DNA from: Afipia sp. P52-10
GTDB taxonomy: Bacteria > Pseudomonadota > Alphaproteobacteria > Rhizobiales > Xanthobacteraceae
Assembly: GCF_000516555.1 (NCBI RefSeq)
Contig: NZ_AZSJ01000003.1
Location: forward strand, 274,460-338,459
Length of the DNA stretch: 64,000 nt
Reading direction: 5' to 3'
The notes below the pieces were generated by a model that was given only the letters and a program-made list of their open reading frames with translations, searched no databases and had not been told where the DNA came from. Shown one piece after another: positions 17,502 through 25,317 of this stretch. Within the stretch, counting starts at the first letter, position 1; each line of letters starts with the position of its first letter. A program made the position numbers and the translations under genes.

Positions 17502-18488
17502 CTACTCGACGGTGATGCCAGCTGCTTCCACGAGCCGCCGCACCTTCTCGCTCTCGGCGCGGTGGAAGGCCTCGACGCCCTCCTTCGCCTGAAACGGAAG
17601 CGGCTGACTGCCAGTCGATTCGATATAGGCCACAACCTCCGGAGCCTGCATCACCTCGGCGAATGCCTTGACAAGATCATCGATCACGTTCGCTGGCGTG
17701 CCCGCGGGAGCGACAACGGTGGACCAGCCGCTCCACACTGCAGAAGGATAGCCAAGCTCGACCAGGGTCGGCGTGTCCTTCATCACCGGCGAGCGGCGCG
17801 ATCCGGTCACCGCGAGCGCCCGCAGCTTACCCGCCTCCAGAAGCGTCTTGAGCGGGCTGTAGTACTCGAAAGCCACATCGACAACGCCCCCTGTCAGATC
17901 CGTAAGCGCTGGCGTCGAACCTCGGTAAGGCACATGGGTCGCCTGGAAGTTTGCGGCACTGCGGAACAGCTCGAAAGCGAAGTGCTGCCCCGTCCCGGCG
18001 CCGGCCGATGCGAAATTGATCTTCTCTGGATGAGCGCGGGCATAGCTCACGAGATCGTCCACGGTCTTAAACGGACTTGACGCTGGCACGACCAGAATGG
18101 GCGAGGCTTCATGCAGCGTATGGATCGGCGCGAATGACTTGAACGAATCGTAGGACAGCTTCTTGTAGATCCACGGATTGGTCGCGATCGTACCCGAGGT
18201 GGCATAGAGCAGCGTATAGCCGTCCGGCTTCGCGCCGGCGACGAATTCGGTGGCGACGATACCGCCGGCGCCCGGCCGCGGATCAACGATCACAGGCTGA
18301 CCGATCTTCGCCGACAGCGTCTTGGCGATGACACGGGCCGACAGGTCAGTCACGCCGCCCGCAGGCGACGGCACCACCCATGTCACGGGTCGGCTCGGAT
18401 AGGGCTGCGCCTGAACCTTTGCGTGAGGCAGCAGCACCATTGCAAAGACAGCGAGGGCAGACGCACTCAAGGTGAATTTCGAAACCAT
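17502..18488 (-). CDS. Orphan TctC/Bug-family periplasmic solute-binding protein
   Basis: Tripartite tricarboxylate transporter receptor of 328 residues. Signal peptide MVSKFTLSASALAVFAMVL ends near KVQA|Q; the mature chain begins YPSRPVTWVVPSPAGG, the standard Bug-family motif, and continues with IVDPRPGAGGIVATEFVAGA and YRGSTPALTDLTGGVVDVAF. The start at 18488 gives a proper signal peptide, while the ORF to 18611 runs into the SDR gene. No TctA or TctB membrane subunits are nearby, which is common for Bug proteins. It sits 103 nt downstream of an SDR on the same strand, so it may be co-transcribed and bind an organic or aromatic acid; the ligand is unknown. Confidence 0.9.
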   Translation of the reverse strand: MVSKFTLSASALAVFAMVLLPHAKVQAQPYPSRPVTWVVPSPAGGVTDLSARVIAKTLSAKIGQPVIVDPRPGAGGIVATEFVAGAKPDGYTLLYATSGTIATNPWIYKKLSYDSFKSFAPIHTLHEASPILVVPASSPFKTVDDLVSYARAHPEKINFASAGAGTGQHFAFELFRSAANFQATHVPYRGSTPALTDLTGGVVDVAFEYYSPLKTLLEAGKLRALAVTGSRRSPVMKDTPTLVELGYPSAVWSGWSTVVAPAGTPANVIDDLVKAFAEVMQAPEVVAYIESTGSQPLPFQAKEGVEAFHRAESEKVRRLVEAAGITVE

Positions 18489-18591
18489 GGAGATCGTAAT
18501 CCTGTCGTTGATCCGTGGCCGCCGGACACAACGCTCCGCCGACGCGCGAGTGGGATGGAAAAGGATGGGAAGACCGGCTCCGGCGGAGCCG

Positions 18592-19464
18592 CTACGACGC
18601 CTTCGCGCCACGCGCCGGCATCTGTGCCCGCCGGCGAGCCCAGTCCTCGTCGGACCAGGCCAGCATTTCAGCGACGCCGCCGCGCGCCCCGCCGAGGTAT
18701 CGGCGACCGCCGTCGATCACGACGCTCTCGCCGGTGATGTAGGCGGCGAGATCAGACACCAGGAACGCGCAGAGATTCGCGAGCTCGACATGGTCACCGT
18801 GCCGCTGCAGCGGCACCCCCGGCGCATCCGTCCCGTTTGCACCCACCGTCGGATTCAGTCGCGATGTCGCACCATCGGTTGGAAAGCTTCCCGGCACGAC
18901 CGCGACCAGACGGATGCCCTTCGGCCCCCACTCGACCGCGAGGCTCTTCGTCATCGCATCGATGCCGGCCTTCGCCATCGCTGAGGGAACGGTGAATGGC
19001 GCACCGGACAGCGCCGACAGCGTCAGCACGCTGAGCACTGTTCCTGGCCGGCCACGCTCGATCCAGCGGCGTCCCATGCCGGTGGTGCAGTACGCGGTAC
19101 CGTGCAGGCAAATGCCGAGCACGGAATCGAGCGCGCGTGCGGAGAGCCTGTGCGTCTGGGCGATGAAGTTGCCCGCCGCATTATTCACCAGCACATCGAT
19201 CGGCGCCGCCGCCCACGCCGCATCCAGCATCGCTTCGACGCTTTCGGGATCGCGGATATCGCACGCCACGGTCTGTACCGTCCGGCCGAATGCCTGCTGG
19301 AATTCCGCGGCGGTCGCATCCAGAACATCCTTGCGGCGTCCGCAGATGGCGAGTTCGCTTCCCAGAGACAGAAACCGTCGGCCCATGCTCTTGCCGAGGC
19401 CGGTCCCGCCGCCCGTAATCAAGACACGCTTGCCGGAGAGCAGGTTTTCGGAGAATTCACGCAT
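18592..19464 (-). CDS. SDR oxidoreductase, 2,4-dienoyl-CoA reductase-like
   Basis: NAD(P)-dependent short-chain dehydrogenase/reductase, 290 residues. Cofactor motif TGGGTGLGKSMG (about 17-28) and NNAAG are present. The usual catalytic YxxxK is not: the lysine is in PSAMAKAGIDAMTKSLAVEW, with Ser at the Tyr position. This matches the dienoyl-CoA reductase branch, in which the Tyr is lost, rather than a dead enzyme. A strong GGAGGA site lies 10 nt upstream of the ATG. It diverges from an acyl-CoA dehydrogenase across a 100-nt region with a near-perfect operator, so it likely takes part in the same beta-oxidation-type pathway for an unsaturated acyl-CoA. The exact substrate is unknown. Confidence 0.87.
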   Translation of the reverse strand: MREFSENLLSGKRVLITGGGTGLGKSMGRRFLSLGSELAICGRRKDVLDATAAEFQQAFGRTVQTVACDIRDPESVEAMLDAAWAAAPIDVLVNNAAGNFIAQTHRLSARALDSVLGICLHGTAYCTTGMGRRWIERGRPGTVLSVLTLSALSGAPFTVPSAMAKAGIDAMTKSLAVEWGPKGIRLVAVVPGSFPTDGATSRLNPTVGANGTDAPGVPLQRHGDHVELANLCAFLVSDLAAYITGESVVIDGGRRYLGGARGGVAEMLAWSDEDWARRRAQMPARGAKAS

Positions 19465-19502
19465 CTGATATTCGTCCTCCAGACGGACTTCGCTGTTATG
19501 GA

Positions 19503-19532
19503 TTTTACTTGCTATTCAACCAGCAAGTAAAA
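19503..19532. promoter_or_regulatory. 30-bp inverted-repeat operator between SDR and acyl-CoA dehydrogenase
   Basis: TTTTACTTGCT (19503-19513) and AGCAAGTAAAA (19522-19532) are perfect 11-nt inverted arms separated by ATTCAACC. The site lies 38 nt upstream of the SDR start codon and 32 nt upstream of the dehydrogenase start codon, in the only AT-rich patch of this divergent gap. Size and symmetry fit a TetR-family operator, and two TetR genes lie 1.2-2.1 kb to the right. The same arms were not seen in the intergenic space between those two regulator genes. Confidence 0.65.
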
Positions 19533-19564
19533 AGAATGTCGAGAGCCAAAAAGGACAAGAAACA

Positions 19565-20719
19565 ATGTTGTTAGACGACGATACCCGGATGATTCAGGAG
19601 ACGGTCGCCAAGTTTGTCGACCGTGAACTGATCCCGCTCGAACCCCAGGCCCTGAAAGTGACAGGCACGGGCGGCGATCGCGCCGGGCTGACGGAGGCCC
19701 AAGTACAGCATCTACGTCAGGTGTCGCACAAGCTCGGACTGTGGGGCCTCGACGCCCCGGTGGAATTGGGCGGCCACGACCTGCCGGCGGTGACTCTCGC
19801 CGCCGTCAACGAGGAGATGGGCCGGACCTGCATCAACTTCACGCTGCCACCGGACTCCCCGAACCTGCGCATGCTGCAAGCGGTCGGTACGCCCGCGCAG
19901 AAGCAGCGCTACCTGAAGCCTTACATCGAAGGCCGCATGACATCGGCGATCGCGATCTCCGAGCCGGGCGCTGGCGGCGACCCGGCCGGGATGACCACCC
20001 GCGCCGTGCTGGAGGGCAACCAGTGGGTTATCAATGGCCGCAAGATCTGGATTTCTTCCGCAAAGACGGCCGACTTCGTCATCGTCATGGCGCGTGTCGG
20101 CGACGGCCAGCGCCGCGGCGGCATCACCTCCTTCATCGTCGAACGCGGCACACCCGGGTTCATCATCGAGCGTGAAATTCCGATGCTCGGCGGCGTCAAG
20201 ACCTATGAGGTCCTGTTCGAAAACTGCCGCATTCCCGAGGATTCGGTCCTTGGCCAGATCGGCCTCGGCTACGCGCCGATGCAACTCCGGCTGCTCACAC
20301 GCCGCCTCGAGATGGGCGCCACCGCCATCGGCATGACTCGCCGCGCCGTCGAGATGATGTGCGAGCACGCGAAGCAACGGGAAACGTTCGGCGTCAAGCT
20401 CGCCGACCGCCAAGCCATCCAATGGTGGATTGCCAATACATCCATCAAACTGCATGCCTGCCGGCTGATGGTGCACGACGCCGCACAGAAGACCGATCGC
20501 GGCGAGGACGTTCGCCATGAAGCCTCGATGATCAAAGTGTTCGCCACCGAAATGGCTTACGAGGCCTGCGACCAAGCCATGCAGACCCTCGGCGCACTGG
20601 GCATGACCGTCGAACTGCCGCTGAACGCGCATTGGCAACGCGCGCGGCTGATGCGCATGTATGAGGGACCGAGTGAGGTGCATCGCCAGACGATCGCCCG
20701 GCGCGTGCTGGGACGCTAA
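19565..20719 (+). CDS. Acyl-CoA dehydrogenase
   Basis: FAD-dependent acyl-CoA dehydrogenase, 384 residues, catalysing alpha,beta-desaturation of an acyl-CoA in the cytoplasm and passing electrons to ETF. Family motifs: AISEPGAGGDPAGM and WVINGRKIWISSA (FAD/substrate domain), VLFENCRIPEDSVLG, QRETFGVKLADRQAIQ. The catalytic base is E367 in MYEGPSEVHR. AAGGA lies 10 nt upstream of the ATG. It is controlled from the divergent promoter carrying the 30-bp inverted repeat. Chain length or branching of the substrate cannot be read from the sequence. Confidence 0.93.
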   Translation: MLLDDDTRMIQETVAKFVDRELIPLEPQALKVTGTGGDRAGLTEAQVQHLRQVSHKLGLWGLDAPVELGGHDLPAVTLAAVNEEMGRTCINFTLPPDSPNLRMLQAVGTPAQKQRYLKPYIEGRMTSAIAISEPGAGGDPAGMTTRAVLEGNQWVINGRKIWISSAKTADFVIVMARVGDGQRRGGITSFIVERGTPGFIIEREIPMLGGVKTYEVLFENCRIPEDSVLGQIGLGYAPMQLRLLTRRLEMGATAIGMTRRAVEMMCEHAKQRETFGVKLADRQAIQWWIANTSIKLHACRLMVHDAAQKTDRGEDVRHEASMIKVFATEMAYEACDQAMQTLGALGMTVELPLNAHWQRARLMRMYEGPSEVHRQTIARRVLGR

Positions 20720-20740
20720 GCGGATCCACGATCATCGGAT

Positions 20741-20764
20741 GGACCGGCTCCGTCGCGCCGGTCC
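20741..20764. terminator. Hairpin between convergent acyl-CoA dehydrogenase and TetR genes
   Basis: GGACCGGC (20741-20748) and GCCGGTCC (20757-20764) form a perfect 8-bp GC-rich stem with an 8-nt loop in the 58-nt gap between convergent genes. No clear U-tract follows on either strand, so an intrinsic terminator is possible but not certain. Confidence 0.4.
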
Positions 20765-20777
20765 GCTACCGTGGAGT

Positions 20778-21428
20778 TTATGCCGGCGGTGCCAGCGCCC
20801 GGCGCAGATTGGCGGTGAACGCATCGCGCAGAGCCCCGATCTCCATCGAATCGGGATCGATCAGCCATTGCATCACCGCCATGCGCAGCGTCGCCAGAAC
20901 GAGCTGCGCCTGGGCCTGAACGTCGATATCGGACCGGATGTTGCCGAGCTTGATTCCCTGCCGGATGTTGGATGCGATCCGCCTGACCGAACGATCCGTC
21001 ACCGCCGACATGGCCGGTTGCAGCGCCGGTTCGCGCAGCGACTCGATAATCGCAACGAGCAACGCCCGCGATCCCTGCCCGGCTCCGTCGAAGTAGGATT
21101 CGGCCGCAAACAACAACGACTCCATTCCCGGCTCGCGCGGCGAGGCCTTGGCAAGATTCTGCGCGAAGGAATCGACGATGAATCCGGCAAGCGCAGCGAT
21201 GAGATCATTCTTCTTGCCGAAGTAATGCCGCGGCAGCCCGCGACTATAGCCCGCGGCCTCACCCACTTCAGCCAGCGTCAAGCCGTCCAGCCCACGCTCG
21301 GCCACCAGCCGCGCGGCCGCTTTGAGCAGCCGCCCTTCGGCCTCGTCGCGGCGCACCGCGTGGGAGCGGGCCTGCTTTTCCGGCTCGGCCGCAGCCGCCG
21401 ATTTGGGAACTTCTTCGTCCATCGCCAT
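20778..21428 (-). CDS. TetR family transcriptional regulator (first of a paralogous pair)
   Basis: 216-residue TetR repressor. Helix-turn-helix at about 28-75: LVAERGLDGLTLAEVGEAAG then YSRGLPRHYFGKKNDLI. The C-terminal ligand domain has MAVMQWLIDPDSMEI, similar to the second TetR gene (INVQWTLNPTAVDH), so the two are paralogues of the acyl-CoA-related TetR type. The two genes are divergent with 197 nt between them. Candidate regulator of the SDR/acyl-CoA dehydrogenase promoter. No good ribosome site precedes the ATG at 21428; the ATG at 21422 is an alternative. Confidence 0.88.
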   Translation of the reverse strand: MAMDEEVPKSAAAAEPEKQARSHAVRRDEAEGRLLKAAARLVAERGLDGLTLAEVGEAAGYSRGLPRHYFGKKNDLIAALAGFIVDSFAQNLAKASPREPGMESLLFAAESYFDGAGQGSRALLVAIIESLREPALQPAMSAVTDRSVRRIASNIRQGIKLGNIRSDIDVQAQAQLVLATLRMAVMQWLIDPDSMEIGALRDAFTANLRRALAPPA

Positions 21429-21625
21429 ACCAGGAGGCGCCAGCGGCCAGCACCCTATTCTTGGTCGAGACCTAGCACACTGGCCTGCCTGCCACCAACA
21501 CGTCAGGCCGCGGCCAGGGGATTTGGCCGGGACTGGCCCGAAGAGCCCGGCGGCCAGTGCTCTTGCGGGCCTTTTGGCAAAGCCATATTCATGCGTTCAA
21601 TCTTATATCCTGACAGACGGCAACT

Positions 21626-22255
21626 TTGAAAGCGAACTCGCCCCCTTCACCCCGCACACGCCGACGGCAAGCCGACCGGCGGGAAGCTGCCGAACAGGCG
21701 CTGCTGCAGGCGGCCGTCCACCTCATTGCCACCAAGGGCATCCGCGGCACGACCGTCGCCAGCATCGGCGAGGCCGCCGGCTACAGCAAGGGCCTACCCG
21801 CCCACTACTACAAGAACAAGACCAGCCTGCTGAAATCGGTCGTCGATTACATCTATGAAGGCTTCGCCGAACGGCTGAGAACTGGACGGCCTGCGGAGCG
21901 CGGGCTGGACGCGCTGATCAAAGCCGTCGAGGTGTTCGCGCAGTCGAATCTTGAAATGGCCAAGACCCTGAATTTGATGCAGAAGGAAGCGCTGCTACCG
22001 GACTCCGAACTGCGCCCGGTTTTCCAGAACTACAATCGTGTGACGATCGCGCGGATTGCCAAGGAAATCCAGATCGGCATCGACAAGAAGGAAATCCGCG
22101 CCGATATCACGCCGCAGGTGGAGGCCGCTTTGCTCCTCGCCGCGCTGCGCGGCATCAATGTGCAATGGACGCTGAATCCCACCGCAGTCGACCATGCGAG
22201 CATCACCAGGGAAATGGTCGCCTTCCTGAAACGCTCCCTCGCAACCCGCATCTGA
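21626..22255 (+). CDS. TetR family transcriptional regulator (second of a paralogous pair)
   Basis: 209-residue TetR repressor with helix-turn-helix LIATKGIRGTTVASIGEAAG then YSKGLPAHYYKNKTSLL. It is paralogous to the divergent TetR at 20778-21428 in both the DNA-binding and ligand domains. The only usable start is a TTG at 21626, since an in-frame TGA lies five codons upstream (21611-21613) and no ATG occurs before the HTH. It is followed 57 nt later by an acyl-CoA dehydrogenase on the same strand, so it likely controls that gene. Ligand inferred to be an acyl-CoA or acid. Confidence 0.87.
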   Translation: MKANSPPSPRTRRRQADRREAAEQALLQAAVHLIATKGIRGTTVASIGEAAGYSKGLPAHYYKNKTSLLKSVVDYIYEGFAERLRTGRPAERGLDALIKAVEVFAQSNLEMAKTLNLMQKEALLPDSELRPVFQNYNRVTIARIAKEIQIGIDKKEIRADITPQVEAALLLAALRGINVQWTLNPTAVDHASITREMVAFLKRSLATRI

Positions 22256-22312
22256 ATCCCATTCCGCCCGTGACCTCCGCGGTCACCGCGCAACCGACCG
22301 ATCGGAGACGCC

Positions 22313-23494
22313 ATGTCACATCCATCAGCCTCTGTTTCCCAGCGCGCGGCAGAGATCGCTTCGCGGGTCGAAGCCTTCGTGCGCGAAACCATCATTCCTT
22401 ATGAGAAGGATCCGCGCCGCTCCAGCCATGGGCCGACCGATGCGCTCGTGATGGAAATGCGTGCCAAAGCCCGCGCCGCCGGCGTGCTGACACCGCACAT
22501 CCTGCCTGACGGCGATCATCTGACCCAGCGCGAGACCGCGCATGTGCTGAAGAAGACCGGTTTGTCGCCGCTCGGACCGCTTGCCTGCAACACCGCGGCT
22601 CCGGACGAAGGCAACATGTACCTGCTCGGCAAGGTCGGCACCCCCGAGCAAAAGCACCATTTCCTGAAACAGCTCGTCGAAGGGCACGCACGCTCGGCCT
22701 TCTTCATGACCGAACCGGCCAGCGAGGGCGGCGCCGGTTCCGATCCTTCGATGATGCAGACGACGGCGCATCGGAGCGGCAATCACTGGGTGGTCAACGG
22801 CCGTAAAGCCTTCATCACAGGCGCCGATGGCGCCAAGGTTGGCATCGTGATGGCCCAGTCGGAGGAAGGCGCCTGCATGTTCCTGGTCGATCTGCCCAAT
22901 CCGGCGATCCGCATCGAGCGCGTGCTCGATACCATCGACTCATCAATGCCCGGTGGCCATGCCGTCATCACCATCGACAACCTGCGCGTCCCTGCCGACC
23001 AGATGCTCGGCGCCAGCGGCGAAGGCTTCAAATATGCCCAGGTCCGACTGAGCCCGGCGCGGCTATCGCATTGCATGCGTTGGCACGGAGCAGCCACCAG
23101 GGCCCATGAGATCGCGACCGCTTATGTCTGCGGACGGCAGGCATTCGGCAAGCTGCTGATCGATCACGAAGGCGTCGGCTTCCAGCTCGCCGATAACCTG
23201 ATCGATCTGAAGCAAGCCGAACTGATGATCGATTGGTGCGCCGATGTGCTGGACGCCGGCTCCCTCGGCACGGCCGAGAGCTCCATGGCCAAGGTTGCCG
23301 TCTCCGACGCCCTGTTCCGCGTCGCCGATCGCTGCGTTCAGGTGATGGGCGGCACCGGGGTCACCCAGGACACCATCGTCGAACAGGTCTTCCGGGAAGT
23401 CCGCGCCTTCCGCATCTATGACGGCCCGACCGAAGTCCACAAGTGGTCGCTGGCGAAGAAGATCAAGCGCGACTTCATGGCTCACGCGAAATAG
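22313..23494 (+). CDS. Acyl-CoA dehydrogenase-like protein with Asp at the catalytic-base position
   Basis: 393-residue acyl-CoA dehydrogenase family flavoprotein. Motifs FFMTEPASEGGAGSDPSMM, HWVVNGRKAFITGADGA and CGRQAFGKLLIDHEGVGFQL are intact. The C-terminal base motif reads IYDGPTEVHKW, with D370 where most members have Glu, and no Glu stands at the alternative helix-G site (RLSHCMRWHG). This pattern resembles ACAD10/11-like members. GGAG lies 7 nt upstream of the ATG. It probably acts with the other dehydrogenase and SDR in one catabolic route and is likely co-transcribed with the preceding TetR. Its 3' end overlaps the convergent small coiled-coil gene by 20 nt. Confidence 0.9.
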   Translation: MSHPSASVSQRAAEIASRVEAFVRETIIPYEKDPRRSSHGPTDALVMEMRAKARAAGVLTPHILPDGDHLTQRETAHVLKKTGLSPLGPLACNTAAPDEGNMYLLGKVGTPEQKHHFLKQLVEGHARSAFFMTEPASEGGAGSDPSMMQTTAHRSGNHWVVNGRKAFITGADGAKVGIVMAQSEEGACMFLVDLPNPAIRIERVLDTIDSSMPGGHAVITIDNLRVPADQMLGASGEGFKYAQVRLSPARLSHCMRWHGAATRAHEIATAYVCGRQAFGKLLIDHEGVGFQLADNLIDLKQAELMIDWCADVLDAGSLGTAESSMAKVAVSDALFRVADRCVQVMGGTGVTQDTIVEQVFREVRAFRIYDGPTEVHKWSLAKKIKRDFMAHAK

Positions 23495-23873
23495 CCGGCG
23501 ATCTGGTGGTCTCCCTCGCCTCGGGAAAGCGCGACCACAGCTCCTCCCGCACGGCCTCGAACTGAGCGATCACCTGCTGCAGTTGCTGAAGCCGGCGCTG
23601 CGCGGCCTTGATTTCGGTATCGAGCGCATTGAGGCTATCGGTCGCCGCCTCGTCCCGGGTCAAGTACTCGTCGGCATCGTTTCCGACCGAGATCGCCGCG
23701 CGGGTCGTCACATCGCTCAATCGTCGATCGAGGCCTGCCTGCTCGGCCCGGGAATTGTTCAGCGCCTCCTCAAGCGCTTCCGCGACTTTCGCCACGCGGG
23801 CGGCATCGGTCTGCCGATCCCGCTCATCGGAGCGGGTGCGGAACGTGCGCGATTTGAAGAAGCCCACCAGCAT
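23475..23873 (-). CDS. Small coiled-coil protein of unknown function
   Basis: 132-residue soluble protein, not recognised as a named family. It is highly charged, with long helical stretches of heptad character (AKVAEALEEALNNSRAEQAG and TEIKAAQRRLQQLQQVIAQF), no signal peptide and no membrane segment. The coding reading is supported by the Arg/Glu/Ala-rich helical composition rather than the disordered look of shadow frames. It lies 53 nt downstream of ugd on the same strand, so it may be the last gene of the ugd transcript, and overlaps the end of the acyl-CoA dehydrogenase on the other strand. The start codon at 23873 lacks a strong ribosome site. Confidence 0.6.
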   Translation of the reverse strand: MLVGFFKSRTFRTRSDERDRQTDAARVAKVAEALEEALNNSRAEQAGLDRRLSDVTTRAAISVGNDADEYLTRDEAATDSLNALDTEIKAAQRRLQQLQQVIAQFEAVREELWSRFPEARETTRSPAISREP

Positions 23874-23926
23874 CTGAAGCGATCCCTGCTTGGCCGCTTG
23901 CGGGAAAGGGCTCCCGATAGCGAGCG

Positions 23927-25246
23927 TCAGTAGGATAGCGAAAGCGGACGGCCGACGCAGCTATAAAGAAATCCGCTGCGGGTCACCTCATCCGGCTCAT
24001 AGACGTTCCTGAGATCGACGATGACCGGACAGGCCATGACCGAGGCAAGCCGTTTGAAATCGAGCGCGCGAAACTGATCCCATTCGGTGACGATGACGAT
24101 CGCATGCGCATCGGCGGCGCATTCGTAGGCATTTGCGCAAAATTCGACGTGATCCGCCGTCTGCCGGAAGCGCTCCATTCCCGCCGGGTCATAGGCACGC
24201 ACCGTCGCGCCGAAATCCTGCAACGCCGTGATCAGCGGCATCGACGGCGATTCGCGGATGTCGTCCGTGTTCGGCTTGAACGTCAGCCCCAGCACGGCAA
24301 TCGTCTTGTCGCGCAGGTTGCCGCCGAGAGCGGTGGCGACCTTCTTCGCCATGGCCCGCTTGCGATGGTCGTTGACATCGATGACCGTTTCAACGAGGCG
24401 CAGCGGGGCTTCGTAATCCCGCGCGGTCTTCGCCAGCGCCGTCGAATCCTTCGGGAAACACGAACCGCCAAAACCTGGCCCAGGATGCAGGAATTTGGGG
24501 CCGATCCGCTTGTCCAACCCCATGCCGCGCGCGACGTCCTGCACGTTCGCTCCGATCTTCTCCGACAGGTCTGCGATCTCGTTAATGAAGGTGATCTTGG
24601 TCGCCAAAAAGGCATTCGACGCGTACTTGATCAGCTCGGCGCTCCGACGATCGGTGAACATGAGCGGCGACGCATTGAGATGGAGCGGACGATAAATCTC
24701 GCGCATCACATCACGCGCCCGCTCATCGTCGGTGCCGATGACGATCCGATCCGGATGCTTGAAATCATGCACAGCAGCCCCTTCGCGCAGGAACTCCGGA
24801 TTCGAGACCACCGGCGCTTCGATATTCTTGCGCTCGGAGCGGATGATCCGTTCGACCTCGTCTCCGGTCCCGACCGGAACGGTCGATTTGGTGACGACGA
24901 CGGTCGAATCCGACAGGGCAGCGGCAACCTCGCGCGCCGCCGAATAGACGTATGAAAGATCCGCGTGCCCGTCCCCGCGCCGCGAAGGCGTGCCGACGGC
25001 GATGAACACCGCGTCGGCGTCAGCCACGGATTCGCCGAGCGCGGTCGTAAAACGCAGCCGTTCCTCGGTTACGTTGGCAGCGATGATCTGGCCGAGCTGC
25101 GGCTCGTAGATCGGCGTCTCGCCGCGATTCAACAGCGCCACCTTCTCCTGGTCGTTGTCGACGCAAACGACCTCGTGCCCGAAATCCGCCAGGCACGCGC
25201 CCGAAACCAATCCGACATATCCTGCACCAATCATCGAAATCCGCAT
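23927..25246 (-). CDS. ugd: UDP-glucose 6-dehydrogenase
   Basis: Oxidises UDP-glucose to UDP-glucuronate with two NAD+, a precursor for acidic exopolysaccharide. 439 residues, the family length. Rossmann motif MIGAGYVGLVSG at 5-16; catalytic cysteine C263 in GFGGSCFPKD; LIKYASNAFLATKITFINE and VLGLTFKPNTDDIRESPS are all conserved. It heads or ends the minus-strand precursor block ugd, fkbM, manC, sugar transferase. Its presence suggests that the polysaccharide contains glucuronic acid. Confidence 0.95.
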   Translation of the reverse strand: MRISMIGAGYVGLVSGACLADFGHEVVCVDNDQEKVALLNRGETPIYEPQLGQIIAANVTEERLRFTTALGESVADADAVFIAVGTPSRRGDGHADLSYVYSAAREVAAALSDSTVVVTKSTVPVGTGDEVERIIRSERKNIEAPVVSNPEFLREGAAVHDFKHPDRIVIGTDDERARDVMREIYRPLHLNASPLMFTDRRSAELIKYASNAFLATKITFINEIADLSEKIGANVQDVARGMGLDKRIGPKFLHPGPGFGGSCFPKDSTALAKTARDYEAPLRLVETVIDVNDHRKRAMAKKVATALGGNLRDKTIAVLGLTFKPNTDDIRESPSMPLITALQDFGATVRAYDPAGMERFRQTADHVEFCANAYECAADAHAIVIVTEWDQFRALDFKRLASVMACPVIVDLRNVYEPDEVTRSGFLYSCVGRPLSLSY

Positions 25247-25317
25247 GCGTGCTCCTACTGATACTGGCTGTAGCGAGGGAAAACCGAACGAGCGAGCGCG
25301 TGCGTACGCAGCCGCCG

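Noticed and set aside
20741-20764. Calling this hairpin a certain rho-independent terminator
   Set aside because: No U-tract on either strand, so it was kept at low confidence only.
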